This document shows positions 1 to 11,873 of a stretch of 64,000 nt of DNA, piece by piece. How positions within the stretch are numbered: position 1 is the stretch's first letter; each line of letters starts with the position of its first letter. Below the pieces are notes generated by a model that had not been told where the DNA came from, ran no database searches, and saw nothing but the letters and a program-made list of their open reading frames with translations. Made by a program: the position numbers and the translations under genes. Source of the DNA: Hordeum vulgare subsp. vulgare. Taxonomy: Eukaryota; Streptophyta; Magnoliopsida; Poales; Poaceae. The stretch is taken from assembly GCF_904849725.1 (NCBI RefSeq), contig NC_058522.1:460042844-460106843 (forward strand). The letters run 5' to 3'.

Positions 1-600
1 TTTGGCTAGCAAAAGATCCTAAGCAAACACCACATGTTGGAGCATCCATAACAATATAACTTCTATGCAAATATACACAACCATAACTCATTACGTTGTC
101 TTCCTTGTCCAACTTCAACTAATTTGGTCAAGTTTGAAAATAATTAATGGGTATTAACAATCATATAAGATGTCCAAGATAATATATTTATATGTGAAAG
201 TTCTCTTCCTTATGCCAATCATTCATGGATTGCTTGTATGACCAATATTGTGATTGTTAAGCTTCAAAATATTTCACTTTATAAACACAATCTGAAGCTA
301 CTACTAGACATGGAATGAACATATAATTTCAACTTCATGGTATTCAATTCATTCAACAATTTACTCATAGGATATAAGTGAAGCACAAGAGGAAACAATC
401 AAACTACTCTCAAAAGATATAAGTGAAGATCAATGAGTAATCAAACAGTTAAATAGCTATGCGAGGGTACACTCTCAATAATGATTTTCAGATCTGATAT
501 TTTATTTCAAACAGCAAATAAAACAAAAGACACTCAAAGAATAGCATATATCATGTGGAGAAATAAACATTTAGGCTCAACATAGGCTAACAGATAGTTG
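1..600 (-). other. Non-coding internal DNA of element G3
   Basis: AT-rich sequence without a plausible reading frame. It is continuous with the repeat unit to its right and reads like the untranslated 3' half of the same Gypsy-like element. I see no gene or structured RNA in it. Confidence 0.6.
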
Positions 601-1720
601 TTGATGAAGAAAGGTGGGATGCGTAGCATCCCCAAGCTTAGATGCTTGAGAATTCTTGAAATATTTACTTGGTGTGCCTTAGGAATCCCCAAGCTTGAGC
701 TTTTGTATCTCATTCAGTCTTCTCATATCCCGGTTTCACCTACGTCTCAAAAACTTCATCCACACAAAACTTGAAAAGAACTCGTGAGATAGGTTAGTAC
801 ACATAAAAGTAAATAAACACTTCATGTACTTCCAAGACAAGTTGCATAATAATTTTAAAACATTAGGTATTGTATACTATCATTTCCACTATTTATATCC
901 ACTAATATAAGCTATGGATACTATAGGATAAGTAGATAACAAAACTATGGCAGTAATTTGTCCAAACAGAACAGTCTAAAGAAATTAATTCAAAACGTGT
1001 ACTTATGTATCTCCAAAAAATATGAAAACTTTGGGAATTTTTAATTATTTCTATGAAAGTAATGTTGAAAAATTTCAGAAAGTTTCCACGTTCTAGTAAA
1101 ATATGATAATTCAAATACTATAGCAAAAGTTTATGTTTTTGTACATCAGACATCACACATGCAATTCGAGCATTCTATAGGCCATTACTAGAAATTTTTA
1201 TTGACAAAAAAGATTACAAATAACATCTAAAAGAGAACAACAAAGTAAAATGATGCTCCAAGCAAAACACATATCATGTGATGAATAAAAATATAGCTCC
1301 AAGTAAGATATACAGATAATGTTGGAGATGAAAGAGGGGATGCCTATCGGGGCATCCCCAAGCTTAGACTTTTGAGTCTTCCTTGGATATTACCTTGGGA
1401 ATCCCCAAGCTTAGGTTTTTGCTGCTACTTATTCTCCTCATATTGGTATCTCACCCAAACCTTGAAAACTTCAATCACACAAAACTTAACCGAACTTCGT
1501 GAGATGGGTTAGTATGATAAATATAGATCATTCACTTAGGTACTTCCAAGACAAGATTCATAATTGCTCTCACATAATACCTACTGTATTATATCATTCA
1601 CATAATTTATATCACCTAATATAAGTTATGAAAACACTATAACAAGCAAACTATGCACGCAAAACAGAATCTGTCAAAAACAGAACATTCTGTGAAGATC
1701 TGCATTAAAACCATACTTCC
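601..1720 (-). repeat. Two tandem copies of a ~720-bp non-coding unit with hairpins
   Basis: The stretch starting at about 601 recurs at about 1320. Matching landmarks in the same order are a hairpin with GCATCCCC, the motif AATCCCCAAGCTT, a CACAAAACTT segment, CGTGAGAT(A/G)GGTTAGTA, ACTTCCAAGACAAG and CTAATATAAG. The copies are clearly diverged. Copy 1 has a stem GGGATGC/GCATCCC (616-632) and copy 2 a stem GGGGATGCC/GGCATCCCC (1336-1359). The unit lies in the non-coding internal part of element G3 and has no credible reading frame. Confidence 0.8.
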
Positions 1721-2488
1721 CTGACTCTATAAATTCTAAAACAATAGGAGAATGTATATTATTTGCATAAAATAGCTTCTCAAATATTTCAGAAGTTTTT
1801 GACGATCTAGTAAAATCATAGAAATTCTACACTGGACGTAAAAGTTTCTGTTTTTGCACAGACTCAAACAAGCAAGTATCCACACTATCCCAAAGGCTTT
1901 ACTTGGAAATTTATTGAAATAAAATCTATAAATCATGATTAATACAGTATCCTAATCATGTGAACACTCAAAAACAGAAAGGGTAAATATTGGGTTGTCT
2001 CCCAACAAGCACTTTCTTTAATGCCTTTTAACTAGGCATGATGATTTCAATGATACTCGTATAAGAATAATAGTTGAAACATGCGAGAGAGCATCATGAA
2101 TCACATGGCAAGCATATTTAAGTCTAACCCACTTACTATGCATACGTATTTTGTGAGCAAATAATTTATGGGAGCAAGAATCAACTAGCATAGGGAGGCA
2201 AAACAAGCATGACTTTGAAACTTTGAACACATAGGGAGGAAACTTGATATTATTGCAATTCCTACAAGCATATGTTCCTCCCTAATAATAATTTTCAGTA
2301 GAATCATGAATGAATTCAACAATATAAATATCACATATAATATTATTTTCATGATGCACAAGCATATAACTTTTATTACTGCCCACATAAATAAAATTCT
2401 TCTCATTCATAAAACTGGGAGTATCATATGAAACTCGAATACTATAAATTATTTCCACATTAAAAGAGTAATGTTTAGTAAAAGGATA
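1721..2488 (-). other. Non-coding internal DNA of element G3
   Basis: This lies between the tandem repeat unit and the gag-like region. It is AT-rich and holds only short chance reading frames (under 75 codons). Nothing else is recognised. Confidence 0.55.
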
Positions 2489-4017
2489 TTAAAAATTATG
2501 ACAATAATTAGCACTACTTTTTATGTCATAAGTATCATCATAATAATCATCATAAGTAGTAACTTTGTTCTCATCATAGTCAATTGAAACCTCTTTCGAA
2601 ATAGTGGAATCATTACTAAATAGGAGGCATGCAATAATCATAACATTTAACACCCTCCAAAATAGTGAGATAGTTATTATATAAAGTTGAAACTCTTCCA
2701 AACCCACTTTGATAAATATTGCAATCATCATAAATAGGAGGCATGCAATAATCATAACAAGTTTGATCATTCAAAGTAGGGGGGCTAAAAAGATCATCTT
2801 CATTAAGCATAGCATCCCCAAGCTCGGGACAAACATTAATTGTAACAAATAAATTCTCAAACATATCATTCTCATCAAACATAGCATCCCCAAGCTTGTG
2901 GCTTGGCATATCATAAGCACAATCACTCTCATCATTAATAGTATGAATAGCACCAATAGTATAAAGATTATTATCATAATAAGTTCCCGAGTTGCTGCCG
3001 AAAAGATGTTCAAGATTGTAAGAAGTATCACTGTGTTCCTAATCATAGTCATCACAACAAGAAATACGCATAAAAAAATCATCATCAAGTGCATCATCTT
3101 CCACAATTATTTTATATTCATCCTCATGAGATACAACAATAATATGAGCAACATCATTTGGGAGGGATACCCTTTTACCTCTACCTTTCCTTCTTTTCTT
3201 CTTCTTCACCACACGATGTGTGGGTTCATTTAATTTTTCCAAGCTTCATATTGATGAGATTGTATGAATTGAAAGCTCCTTATCGTCACCTATTTCATCA
3301 TGAGAGAAAATAGGAGGGAAAGTACAAATCTTTACCCTTTCATTAGTATTCCTTTTATATTCTATTGGTTTTAACGTCATTCTATAGTTGGCAATATAAG
3401 CATTTTGATTGCACTTTACCAAGCAAAACATATGGATTTCTTTCAAATTAATTTCAACATGGTCTGTGAATATGAATGCTTCGAACCAACCATTTTTATG
3501 TGACAATTCTTCACACCCAAAAATAAACAAAGTTCATTATAAAGTTCAAGGGTGATCAAGTTATTGCAATATTTGGACATGGTTCGATCATGAAAAAGCA
3601 TGCAATGGAAATTAAGGTGACCAACTTTATTGCAAAGTTCACAAGTAATAGTATAAAGAGAACCTAATTTTGTAGCAAATTCATCTATCACTTTGAGCAA
3701 AAAACTGGTTCTATCATGTTTATGCTTCTTACAAAATCTATCATCCCTATAGGGCATGTCTTCAGAAAGTCATTTCACTCCACAAAAATGGACATGCTTA
3801 TAAGATTTTTTTTGTCATGACTAGTGCAATCATCATTACCATTTTGGATATTCAGAGAATTGATACCAATAATATTGCTATCATGCTCATCATTCAAGGA
3901 ATTCACACTAAGAATTTTCATAAATTCTTCCTCTAGCAATTGAGCACATTTTTCCTTGCCATCATTTTCACAAAAGACATTATAAAGATGAACAATATGG
4001 GACCACCTAAATTCCAT
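2489..4017 (-). pseudogene. Degenerate gag-like region of element G3
   Basis: A chain of short minus-strand frames (3775-4017, 3443-3757, 3246-3530, 3039-3242, then acidic low-complexity frames down to 2489) that read as one original polypeptide broken by frameshifts. The first frame begins MEFRW and is followed by an acidic helical stretch. The second contains CELCNKVGHLNFHC, which resembles a retroviral zinc knuckle with changed spacing (CX2CX4HX4C fits C-C-H-C). A lysine/arginine-rich stretch (KKKKRRKGRGKR) follows, and the tail is Asp/Tyr/Asn-rich. The region lies directly downstream of the LTR and primer site, where gag belongs. I infer a gag-derived protein that is no longer translatable. 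The two GCATCCCCAAGCT motifs near 2811 and 2883 link it to the downstream repeats. Confidence 0.55.
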
Positions 4018-4114
4018 TTTTTGTACTTTTCTTTTATAAAACCAAACTAGTGATAAAATAAGAAATAAAAAGATTCAATTGCAAGATCTAAAGATATACC
4101 TTCAAGCACTCACC

Positions 4115-4132
4115 TCCCCAGCAACACCGCCA
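4115..4132 (-). other. Primer binding site of G3 (tRNA-Asp type, degenerate)
   Basis: On the minus strand this reads TGGCGGTGTTGCTGGGGA, ten bases inside the LTR end. It differs at few positions from the complement of the 3' end of plant tRNA-Asp (TGGCGCCGTTGCCGGGGA), the usual primer site of this Gypsy group. Confidence 0.7.
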
Positions 4133-4142
4133 GAAAAGAGCT

Positions 4143-5720
4143 TGATGTCTACTAACCAACTTGTTCTTGTAGACTCGTGTTGGACCTCCAAGCGCAGTGT
4201 TTTGTAGGACAGTAGAAAATTTCCCTCAAGTGGATGATCAATCCATGGGAGGCATAGGATGAAGATGGTCTTTCACAAACAACGATGCAACCAAATAATA
4301 AAAAGTCTGTTGTGTCCCCGACACACCAAATACAATGGTAATTTGTATAGGTGCACTAGCTCGGCGAAGAGATGGTGATACAAGTGTAGTAATGATAGTA
4401 GATATTGATTTTTGTAATCTCAAAATATAAAAACAGCAATGTAGCAAGTGTAAAACAGTGAGCAAAGCATTGTCACAATGCTTGAAAATGAGGCCTAGGT
4501 TCCGTACTTTTGCTAGTGCAATCTCTCAACAATGCTAATATAATTGGATCACAAAACAATCCCTCAATGTGCAATGAATACTCCCTCCAAAGTTCCTATC
4601 TAGCGGAGAACATAAGAAGAAATTGTTTGTAGGGTACAAAACTACCTCAAAGTTACTCTTTCCATCAATCTTTCCAAGAGTTACTACTAATATAACAATT
4701 TATCCTTTCCGAACGATTTATTGAAGAGTTCGTACTAAAATAACAGCGTAACAAATTCAGATGCATAATACTCAATCCAACGCAAAGAACTTCAAGGAGC
4801 ACACCAAGATTTCTATTGGAGAACATAGTATGAAAACGTGCAATCAACCCTTTGCCTAGATTACCCCAATGTCACCTCGAGAATCCGCGAGTTAATGTCA
4901 AAACATATATCAAGTGAATCACTTGAATACCTCAATGCCACTATGGGTATCCGCATGCCATGTGCTCTTAACCCTGAATATTCAATCCAACATAACGAGA
5001 TCCGAAAGTTAAAGACTCAATTCATCACAACAATATCATGGGACAAACACCATATGATCCAACTATATTAACAAGGCCCGTGATATATCAAGATCAAGAC
5101 ACTCAAGAACATGAGAGAGAGAGAGGGAGGGAGGGAGAGAGATTAAACACATAGCTACTAGTACAAAACCCTCATCTCTGGGGGTGGACTACTCCATCCT
5201 CATCATGGCCTCCGTCGGGATGATGAAGATGGCTACCGGAGATGATCTCCCCCCTCCGTCAGGGTACTGGAAAGTCTTCAGATTAGTATTTCGTGGCCAC
5301 AGAGGCCTGCGGCGGTGGAACTTCTCGTCTAAGGTTATTTCTGGAGGTTTCTATATTTATAGGATTTTTGGGCGTTGGAATCACACCAAGATGGGCCATG
5401 AGGTGCCCACTAGACATCAACCCATGTTAGGGGGCTGGTGCGGCCTGGTATCTAGTGGGCACTAGGGGCCCTCTAGTGGTTCTTTGCTCCAGTATATCTC
5501 TTTTCTTCCAAAAAAATCATCAAAAAGTTTCGTCCAATTCTGAGAACTTTTATTTCTACACAAAAAACAACACCAAGTTAGTCGTGATGAATACAATGTC
5601 AGACCCAGTTAGTTATAAATAAATCATATAAAGTGGAACAAAACCATATAAATGTATTGTAAACATAGGCTAAAACAGCATGACTACTTCATAAATTGTC
5701 GATACGTTGGAGACGTATCA
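4143..5720 (-). repeat. 5' LTR of G3
   Basis: About 1.58 kb. On the minus strand it starts TGATACGTCTCCAACGTATC at 5720 and ends ...GACATCA at 4143, followed by the primer site. A GA-rich microsatellite lies near 5113-5140. The plus-strand frames at 4838-5071 and 5184-5465 fall in this LTR and are not genes. Confidence 0.85.
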
Positions 5721-5725
5721 AACAT

Positions 5726-6069
5726 CTCAAGGATATAAAAGTCTATTAAGATAGTAACATTTAAAACCACAACAAAAACATCTTCACAAATCCCAATAGG
5801 TACAGTAGTGGATTTATCACCCATTTGCAAAGATATCTCACTAGGTGCAAGCTTATTCAAATCAAGTATTTATACAGAGCGGAAGCCATAACACTAACAC
5901 CAACTCCTAAATGACATAAAACAGTTTTAACATAATTTCCTTTAATGGAGCAAGGTATTGTGGGTACACCCAGATCTCCCAACTTCTTAGGCACTCTGCC
6001 ATCAAAAGAATAATTAGCAAGCATGGTAGCAATTTCAGTTTTAGGTATATTTCCTTCATATCTTAGCAT
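5726..6069 (-). pseudogene. Gypsy aspartic protease fragment of G1
   Basis: The minus-strand frame 6069-5857 gives a retropepsin-like stretch including TIPCSIKGNYVKTVLCHLG and then VGVSVM, where the family has DLGAGVSVMP around the catalytic Asp. Here the Asp codon position reads His (CHLG), so the active-site residue appears lost. After YKY a one-base shift moves the reading to the frame for LDLNKL...EISLQMGDK...VGICEDV, which continues to the junction at 5720. The protein therefore carries a lost catalytic residue, a frameshift and a truncation by the G3 insertion. Confidence 0.75.
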
Positions 6070-6079
6070 ACAGAGGCAT

Positions 6080-6944
6080 TTTCAAAATATTAGTCAAGCG
6101 AGTGCGCAAAAGGACATGTCTAGTCATCTCATCAAAGCATTCAAACTCCTCCCCGCCCTTACTCTTTGAAGTCTTATGAGGGAACGGCGTGGCTTTTTGA
6201 ACCCATGGCTCTCTTTCCTTACCATGTTTTCTAGCAACAAAGTCTTTCTTCTCATAACATTTATTTTTAGGATGTGGGTTATCAAGATCTCAGCAGGTTC
6301 TATTTCCACATCATTATCAGGTTCTTTATAATTGTCTGGGTGAGTACCTACGTGAACATAATTGTTATTATTATCATTATCATTATCACTAGGTGCATGT
6401 TCACTATGAGATTGTGTCTTGGCATGAGAAATATCATTATGTTTTTCATTAGGTTTTTCTATAACAGGTTCACTAGCAGCATGGAAAGTCCTATGAATTT
6501 TCATTTTCTTTTTTAGAAGGACTTGGTGCATCATTATTAATTCACTGAAAGCCATGTTCAGTTCTTTTAGGATGTACTTTAGGACAAAGAGGTTCCTCGG
6601 TCATTCTACCTCCTCACGTCATTACTCTAATAGCATGGACATTCATGTTTTCATTTATTTCAGTAAGAAAATAGTTCTGTGACTTAGCAACTTGGTCTAG
6701 TTGGGTATGAACCATGGAAGCATGTTTACCTAGACCTTTAACATCATTAACAATTATAAACATTAAGTCACTCAAGTCATCTATCATCATAGAATTACGT
6801 TGTAATTGATCTTTAACATAATTACTGAAGTGCTCTTTCTTGACAACGTAATTATCAAATTTATCCATGCATTGACTAGGATATTTGGTATAAGGTATAT
6901 CACTTGCATCAAATATATGGAGAGAATTTAGTTCTACTACCTGT
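6080..6944 (-). pseudogene. Gag, second half, of G1
   Basis: This continues the gag frame on the far side of the G2 insertion. Minus-strand pieces 6868-6614 (MDKFDNYVVKKEHFSNYV..., helical, amphipathic) and 6555-6124 (acidic, with an Asn/Asp-rich run, then basic) precede the protease. Several frame changes separate them. The order gag then protease and the exact join at the GTCGG duplication identify the region as part of one gene with 11874-12821. Confidence 0.7.
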
Positions 6945-6949
6945 GTCGG
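6945..6949. repeat. Target-site duplication GTCGG (left copy) of G2
   Basis: GTCGG directly precedes TGATACG of the left LTR and recurs at 11869-11873 directly after the right LTR. Removing the insert rejoins the gag frame at a Asp-Thr-Pro-Thr stretch on the minus strand. Confidence 0.9.
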
Positions 6950-8420
6950 TGATACGTCCCAAACGTATCTATAATTTATGTTTGTTCCATGCTCTTTTGG
7001 GTAACAGTGTTATACGTTTTGCTACACTTGTATACCTTTTTACACATATTTGGACTAACCTACTAACTCAGTGCACCCAGTGCCAGTTTTTGTCTGTTGA
7101 TGCCTTTTCATTGCAGGGACTTTACCCCAATTTACAGAACCCAAAAATTCCGAGAAAAATATATAAAAATCAGCGTGACGGAAGCTTCACGAAGCATCAA
7201 GGTGTGCCAGAGGGGAGCCAGGCCCTGCCCAGGCGGCTACCCTGTGCGGGCCCCCTCTTCGCCATGCCACCAGGCCCCCTAGGTGGAGGGTCCACCCCAT
7301 GGCACCCTCCTTTGGCCTATATTTACCGCTCGGGCGGAAAACCCTAAATATATATCAAGAATCGTGAATTTCTCCATCGTTCGGCCGTCGTAGCGCTTCC
7401 GAGATCGGGAGCACCAGAAGACCTCTTCCTCGCACCCTGCCGGAGGGAGGATTGACCTCCGGGAGATTCTCCGCCACCATGGATGCTTCTCGGGCGTGCC
7501 GAGAGTAGTCCTCCTTGGACCATGAGTCCATGACCAATAGCTATGTGATGTATTCTCTCCAATCTTGTGCTTCAATGCTTAGCCCTTGTGAGCTGCCCTA
7601 CATGATCAAGGCATCTATGTCATTTACCTGTTGTTGCTATGCTGAGTTTGCTGGGATCCGATGGATTATTAGATTATGTTCAGATTGTGATGAGTTATAT
7701 ATTTGGTTCTCCTTTTATATTATGTTCTTGAGTAATTCATGCATGTTATTCGTTGATTTTTATTGCTTTGAACGAGTAGTAGATTGTAACTCCAAGAGCG
7801 AGTGTTATGCATGATTGTGGGTTCATGCCCCTGATGTCTAGCTTGAGTGACAGAAACATGAGACTAGGGGATGTGTCGTTGCCACCAGGGAGAAAACAAC
7901 GGTGCTTGTAACCATAGTTGCAAGGATTCTTTACGTTACGCAAAGTTCGTTAATGCAGTTGTCAGTTGCTTTGAGTTTACACTTTGGGTGGGGCTCACAA
8001 CTTAATACCAGCGAGATGTTCTGGATAGACATCTCAAGGTGGATGATTATAGAGTAGATGTTGATGGATAAACGGTTTACTTGTCTTGGAGTACTGCCCA
8101 TTACTTTTGAGCCTCTAACTTTCTAGTAGCATGATTAGCATTGTGGTGCGTTTATAATTCTGTCAATTGCCCAGCTGTAATTTGTTTACCCAGCATAGTT
8201 GTTTATCGTCTTTTGGGAGAGAGATATCACTAGTGAACATCATGGGACTCTGGTCATTATTACCACCATTGTTTACACCTCCACCATTTATTTCTTTTAT
8301 TTACTTTTCCGTTGCAATCACTATCGCTATTCCCGCTTGTGTTTTGATCCTTTGCAAACTACAAGGCTGGAGAGATTGACAACCTCTCTAAACTTGTTGG
8401 GAGCAAAGTTATTTGTCGTG
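6950..8420 (+). repeat. 5' LTR of G2, truncated at its 3' end
   Basis: It aligns along its length with 10213-11690, starting TGATACGTCCCAAACGTATC. Homology ends around GTTATTTGTCGTG at 8420. The frames found here on either strand (such as 6904-7347 and 7279-7575) recur in the other LTR with stops shifted and are not genes. Confidence 0.88.
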
Positions 8421-10212
8421 AGGTTGCTATTTAAGTATAGTAGTAACTTGCAATAGTTTTGAGGTATTGATTTGAGTAATGTTTGGACTATTGGTGTCAA
8501 GAGCTTGAGCCTACTAGTGATAGGTGTCGTATTTTGGGAAATCCGTGTGTATTATCAAAAACTAAAAAAGTTAGTTGAGAACTCTAGCTACTAGATGGAT
8601 CGCTAACCTCTGGAGGGGTTCGAATATAGAGAGTATCCTCATGTTATCATGGGTCGAGGATGCGCAAGGATAACCAAACCCCCAAAACACTCCTCCTCGG
8701 GGTACTTGTCTCTTAGTGAATCTCCTGACTAGATAGAGAGTTACCGATAATAAGTGCATGAGTTCTTCGGACTAACGCGAGTATTCGATTGTTGGCACTT
8801 CCACCATCCATATTTTGCTAGCCTCTTCGGTACCACGAATTGCCCTTTCTCATCTTGAGAGTTTGTGCATACTTCGTCGGTGCATCCAAACCCTTGGCAT
8901 GATACGCTCTGTCATCATAAGCCTCATTATATCCTTCCTCAAAACAGCCACCATACCTACCTATTAAGGCATTTCCATAGCCTTTCTGAGATACATTGCC
9001 ATGCAACATCCACCATCTCATGACTTGATCTTCATGTCATACATGTTTTTGCTTGACCGAGGAGCCGCATGCTAGTTGGGCCTTGCCCTTATTATTGCTA
9101 CATGACGTGCTAGTTTCATTGCATATCCTGCTACACTAGGAGAGGCATACATTTGCATACATCATGATAGTTTTCATTTGTCTTTATGTTGAGTACTTCT
9201 TATAAAGTGTGAAGATCTTCTTTTTATTCTTTTAAAACATAGAGTGTTGCCCTTAAGTGAGGAAAAGATCCCAAAGAGGAAAAATCAAAAGATCCAAAAA
9301 GAGGACACATGAAAAGATCCCAAAGAGGACAAATGAGATATAAATAGAAAGAGCCAAAGAGTCCACAAAAAATAAATAAAAAGAGAGAAGGGGGCAACAT
9401 TACTATTCCTTTTGAAAGATCCACACTCATATTCCATTGTTATATTTGTACTCCATAGAGATCATCATTCATGCATAACTATGTGGGGACCCTTACACTG
9501 TAGAACTTGGCTTGTATATTCCAATGATGAGCCTCCTCAAATGAGCTCTAGGTCTTCATGAGCAAGCAAGTTGGATGCACCCCCACTAGTTCCATTGGAG
9601 AGCTTACCTTAGCTCATATGTGCATCCGTTGCATGGCAATCCCTACTCCTCACATCATATCTATCATTTGGCTTTCTCTCGCCTAGGATTCTCCTCATTG
9701 ATGTGAGCCTTTCACACCTTCTTTGTCTTCCTTCCCCATCATTATTCTCTTTGCCATCCTAAGTGCAAACCTATCTTGCTTGCGCTCATCCATTGCATGA
9801 GTGCTCAAAGTCGATAGGGAGAGGATCATTTTGACTTGTGCCTGACTAGTGGTCTGGGGATGAGTCAACATAAGATTCCGAAGGAGACCAAGTTTGAAGT
9901 TTTAGTAGATTGAGTAATCAATTAAACTATATAATATTTTTATGCTCTAAACCCATCTCCCACTTCTTGCACGCGAACACCATTTGGAGACATTCGAGTC
10001 ACGTACAGCGAGAGCTCTTGCACCTTTATGTTCTTACTTTGCTATTTTCAATACTAGATATAGACTCTTGCTTGTTATTGTCTTGACTTGAATTGCATAT
10101 CGTACTTGCTTTACTTTGAAGTTCTTATATGTGTGTTAGCATGTCACCAAATAAATTATTTGTGTTATCATTTACCTACTCGAGGACGAGCAGGAACTAA
10201 GCTTGGGTATGT
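8421..10212 (+). other. Non-coding internal remnant of G2
   Basis: No frame over 70 codons and no pol motif. It ends with a purine-rich tract and AAGCTTGGGTATGT, directly before the right LTR, the usual 3' end of a Gypsy-type internal region. I see no other gene here. Confidence 0.7.
9255..9345 (+). repeat. Short tandem repeat of AAAGATCC(C/A)AAAGAGGA
   Basis: Three imperfect units of about 25-30 bp built on AAAAGATCCCAAAGAGGA, followed by degenerate copies (GAAAGAGCCAAAGAGTCC). It lies in the internal remnant of G2. Confidence 0.75.
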
Positions 10213-11868
10213 TGATACGTCCCAAACATATCTATAATTTATGTTTGTTACATGCTCTTTTGGGTGACATTGTTATATGTTTTGCTACACTTTTATACCT
10301 TTTACACATATTTGGAATAACCTACTAACTTAGTGCACCCACTGCCAATTTCTGTCTGCTGATGTCTTTTAATTGCAGGGAATTTACCCCAATTTACACA
10401 GCCCCAAAAATTCCAAGAAAAATATATAAAAATCAAGGTGACGGAAGCTTCACGAAGCATCAAGGTGGGCCACAGGGGAGCTAGGACATGCCCAGGCGGC
10501 CACCCTGCATGGGCCCCCTCCTGGCCGGCCACCAGGCCGCCTGGGTGGAGGGTCCACCCCATGGCGCCCTCCTTTGGCCTATATTTACCCCTCGGACAGA
10601 AAACAGGAAAGATATATCCAGAATCGCGAATTTCTCCATTGTTCCGCCGCCGTAGCGCTTTCGAGATCGGGAGCACCAGAAGACCTCTTCCCGGCACACT
10701 ACCGGAGGGAGGATTGACCTCCGGGAGCTTCTCCACCACCATGGACGCTTCCCGGACGTGCCGTGAGTAGTCCTCCTTGGACCATGAGTCCATGACCAGT
10801 AGCTATGTGATTTCTTCTCTCCAATCTTGTGCTTCAATGCTTAGCCCCTGTGAGCTGCCCTACATGATCAAGGCATCTATGTAATTTACCTCATGTTGCT
10901 ATGCTGAGTTTGCTGGGATCCGATGGGTTATGAGATTATGTTCAGATTGTGATGATTTATATATTTGGTTCTCCTTTTATATTATGTTCTTGAGTAATTC
11001 ATGCATGTTCTCCGTTGCTTTTTATTGCTTTGGCCGAGTAGTAGATTGTAACTCCAAGAGGGGGCGTTATGCATGATTGTGGGTTCATGCCCCCTGATGT
11101 CTAGCTTGAGTGACAGAAACATGAGACTAGGGGATGTGTTGTTGCCACCAGGGAGAAAACAGCGGTGCTTGTAACCACATTTGCAAGGATTGTTTACCTT
11201 ACGCAAAGTTTGTTAATGCAGTTGTCCGTTGATTTGAGTTTACACTTTGGGTTGGGATAGCAACTTAATACCGGCAAGTTGTTCTGGATAGATATCTCAA
11301 GGTGGATGATTATAGAGTATATGCTGATGGATAAACGATCTATTTGTCTTGGCGTACTGCCCATTACTTTTGAGCCTCTAACTTTCTAGTAGCATGATTA
11401 GCATTGCAGTGCGTTTATAATTCTCTCAGTTGCCCAGGTGTAATTTGTTTACCCAGCATAGTTGTTTATCCTCTTTTCGGAGAGAGACATCACTAGTGAA
11501 CATCATGGGACTCTGGTCCATATTACCACCATTGTTTGCACCTCCATCATTTACTGCTTTTATTTACTTTTCCGTTGCAATCACTATCGCTATTCCCGCT
11601 TCTGTTTTGATCCTTTGCAAACTAGAAGGCCGGAGAGATTGACAACCTCTGTGAACTCGTTGGGAGCAAAGTTATTTGTTGTGTGTGCAGGTCGACGTCT
11701 TCTGCTAGCGCTAGAGCAGCGTTCACCTACTTGTTGATCCTCGGAGTCCTCCTAGTTCGATAAACCTTACAATTACCGTGTAAGGGAAATCTGCTGCTGA
11801 CTACATCTCCAACTTCCACTTGGGGTAACCAACGAGGGGCAAGAAGTATATCCATCAACTCGTCATCA
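10213..11868 (+). repeat. 3' LTR of G2
   Basis: 1,656 bp, starting TGATACGTCCCAAACATATC and ending ...CTCGTCATCA. It is followed at 11869 by the target duplication GTCGG. The last part (about 11727-11868) is read antisense as the C-terminal third of a minus-strand frame that begins in G1 gag. Confidence 0.9.
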
Positions 11869-11873
11869 GTCGG

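Larger units (their letters stand above)
1..5720 (-). mobile_element. Gypsy-like LTR retrotransposon, 5' part (element G3)
   Basis: This is a minus-strand element whose 5' LTR is at the right (4143-5720) and whose internal region runs left and off the window. An LTR with TG...CA ends, a tRNA-Asp-type primer site directly inside it, and a broken gag-like region followed by long AT-rich non-coding DNA support the call. No protease, reverse transcriptase or integrase is visible, so it looks non-autonomous. It is inserted in the pol gene of another Gypsy element at 5720/5721; the matching target duplication (AACAT at 5721-5725) would lie outside the window. It resembles the WHAM/Sabrina type of Triticeae elements, but I cannot fix the family from memory. 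Confidence 0.8.
6950..11868 (+). mobile_element. LTR retrotransposon deletion derivative (element G2)
   Basis: A plus-strand element with two direct LTR copies, a purine-rich tract just before the right LTR (GGACGAGCAGGAACTAAGC, 10183-10201) and a perfect 5-bp target duplication (GTCGG). The left LTR stops matching at about 8420, about 170 bp before its expected end, and the internal region holds only the 3' non-coding part. The end of the 5' LTR, the primer site, gag and pol are therefore missing. LTR type and tail resemble large non-autonomous Gypsy-like Triticeae elements; I cannot name the family safely. Confidence 0.9.

Noticed and set aside
10302..10837. 163- and 118-codon minus-strand frames
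   Set aside because: They fall in the G2 LTR and recur, with different stops, in the other LTR copy.
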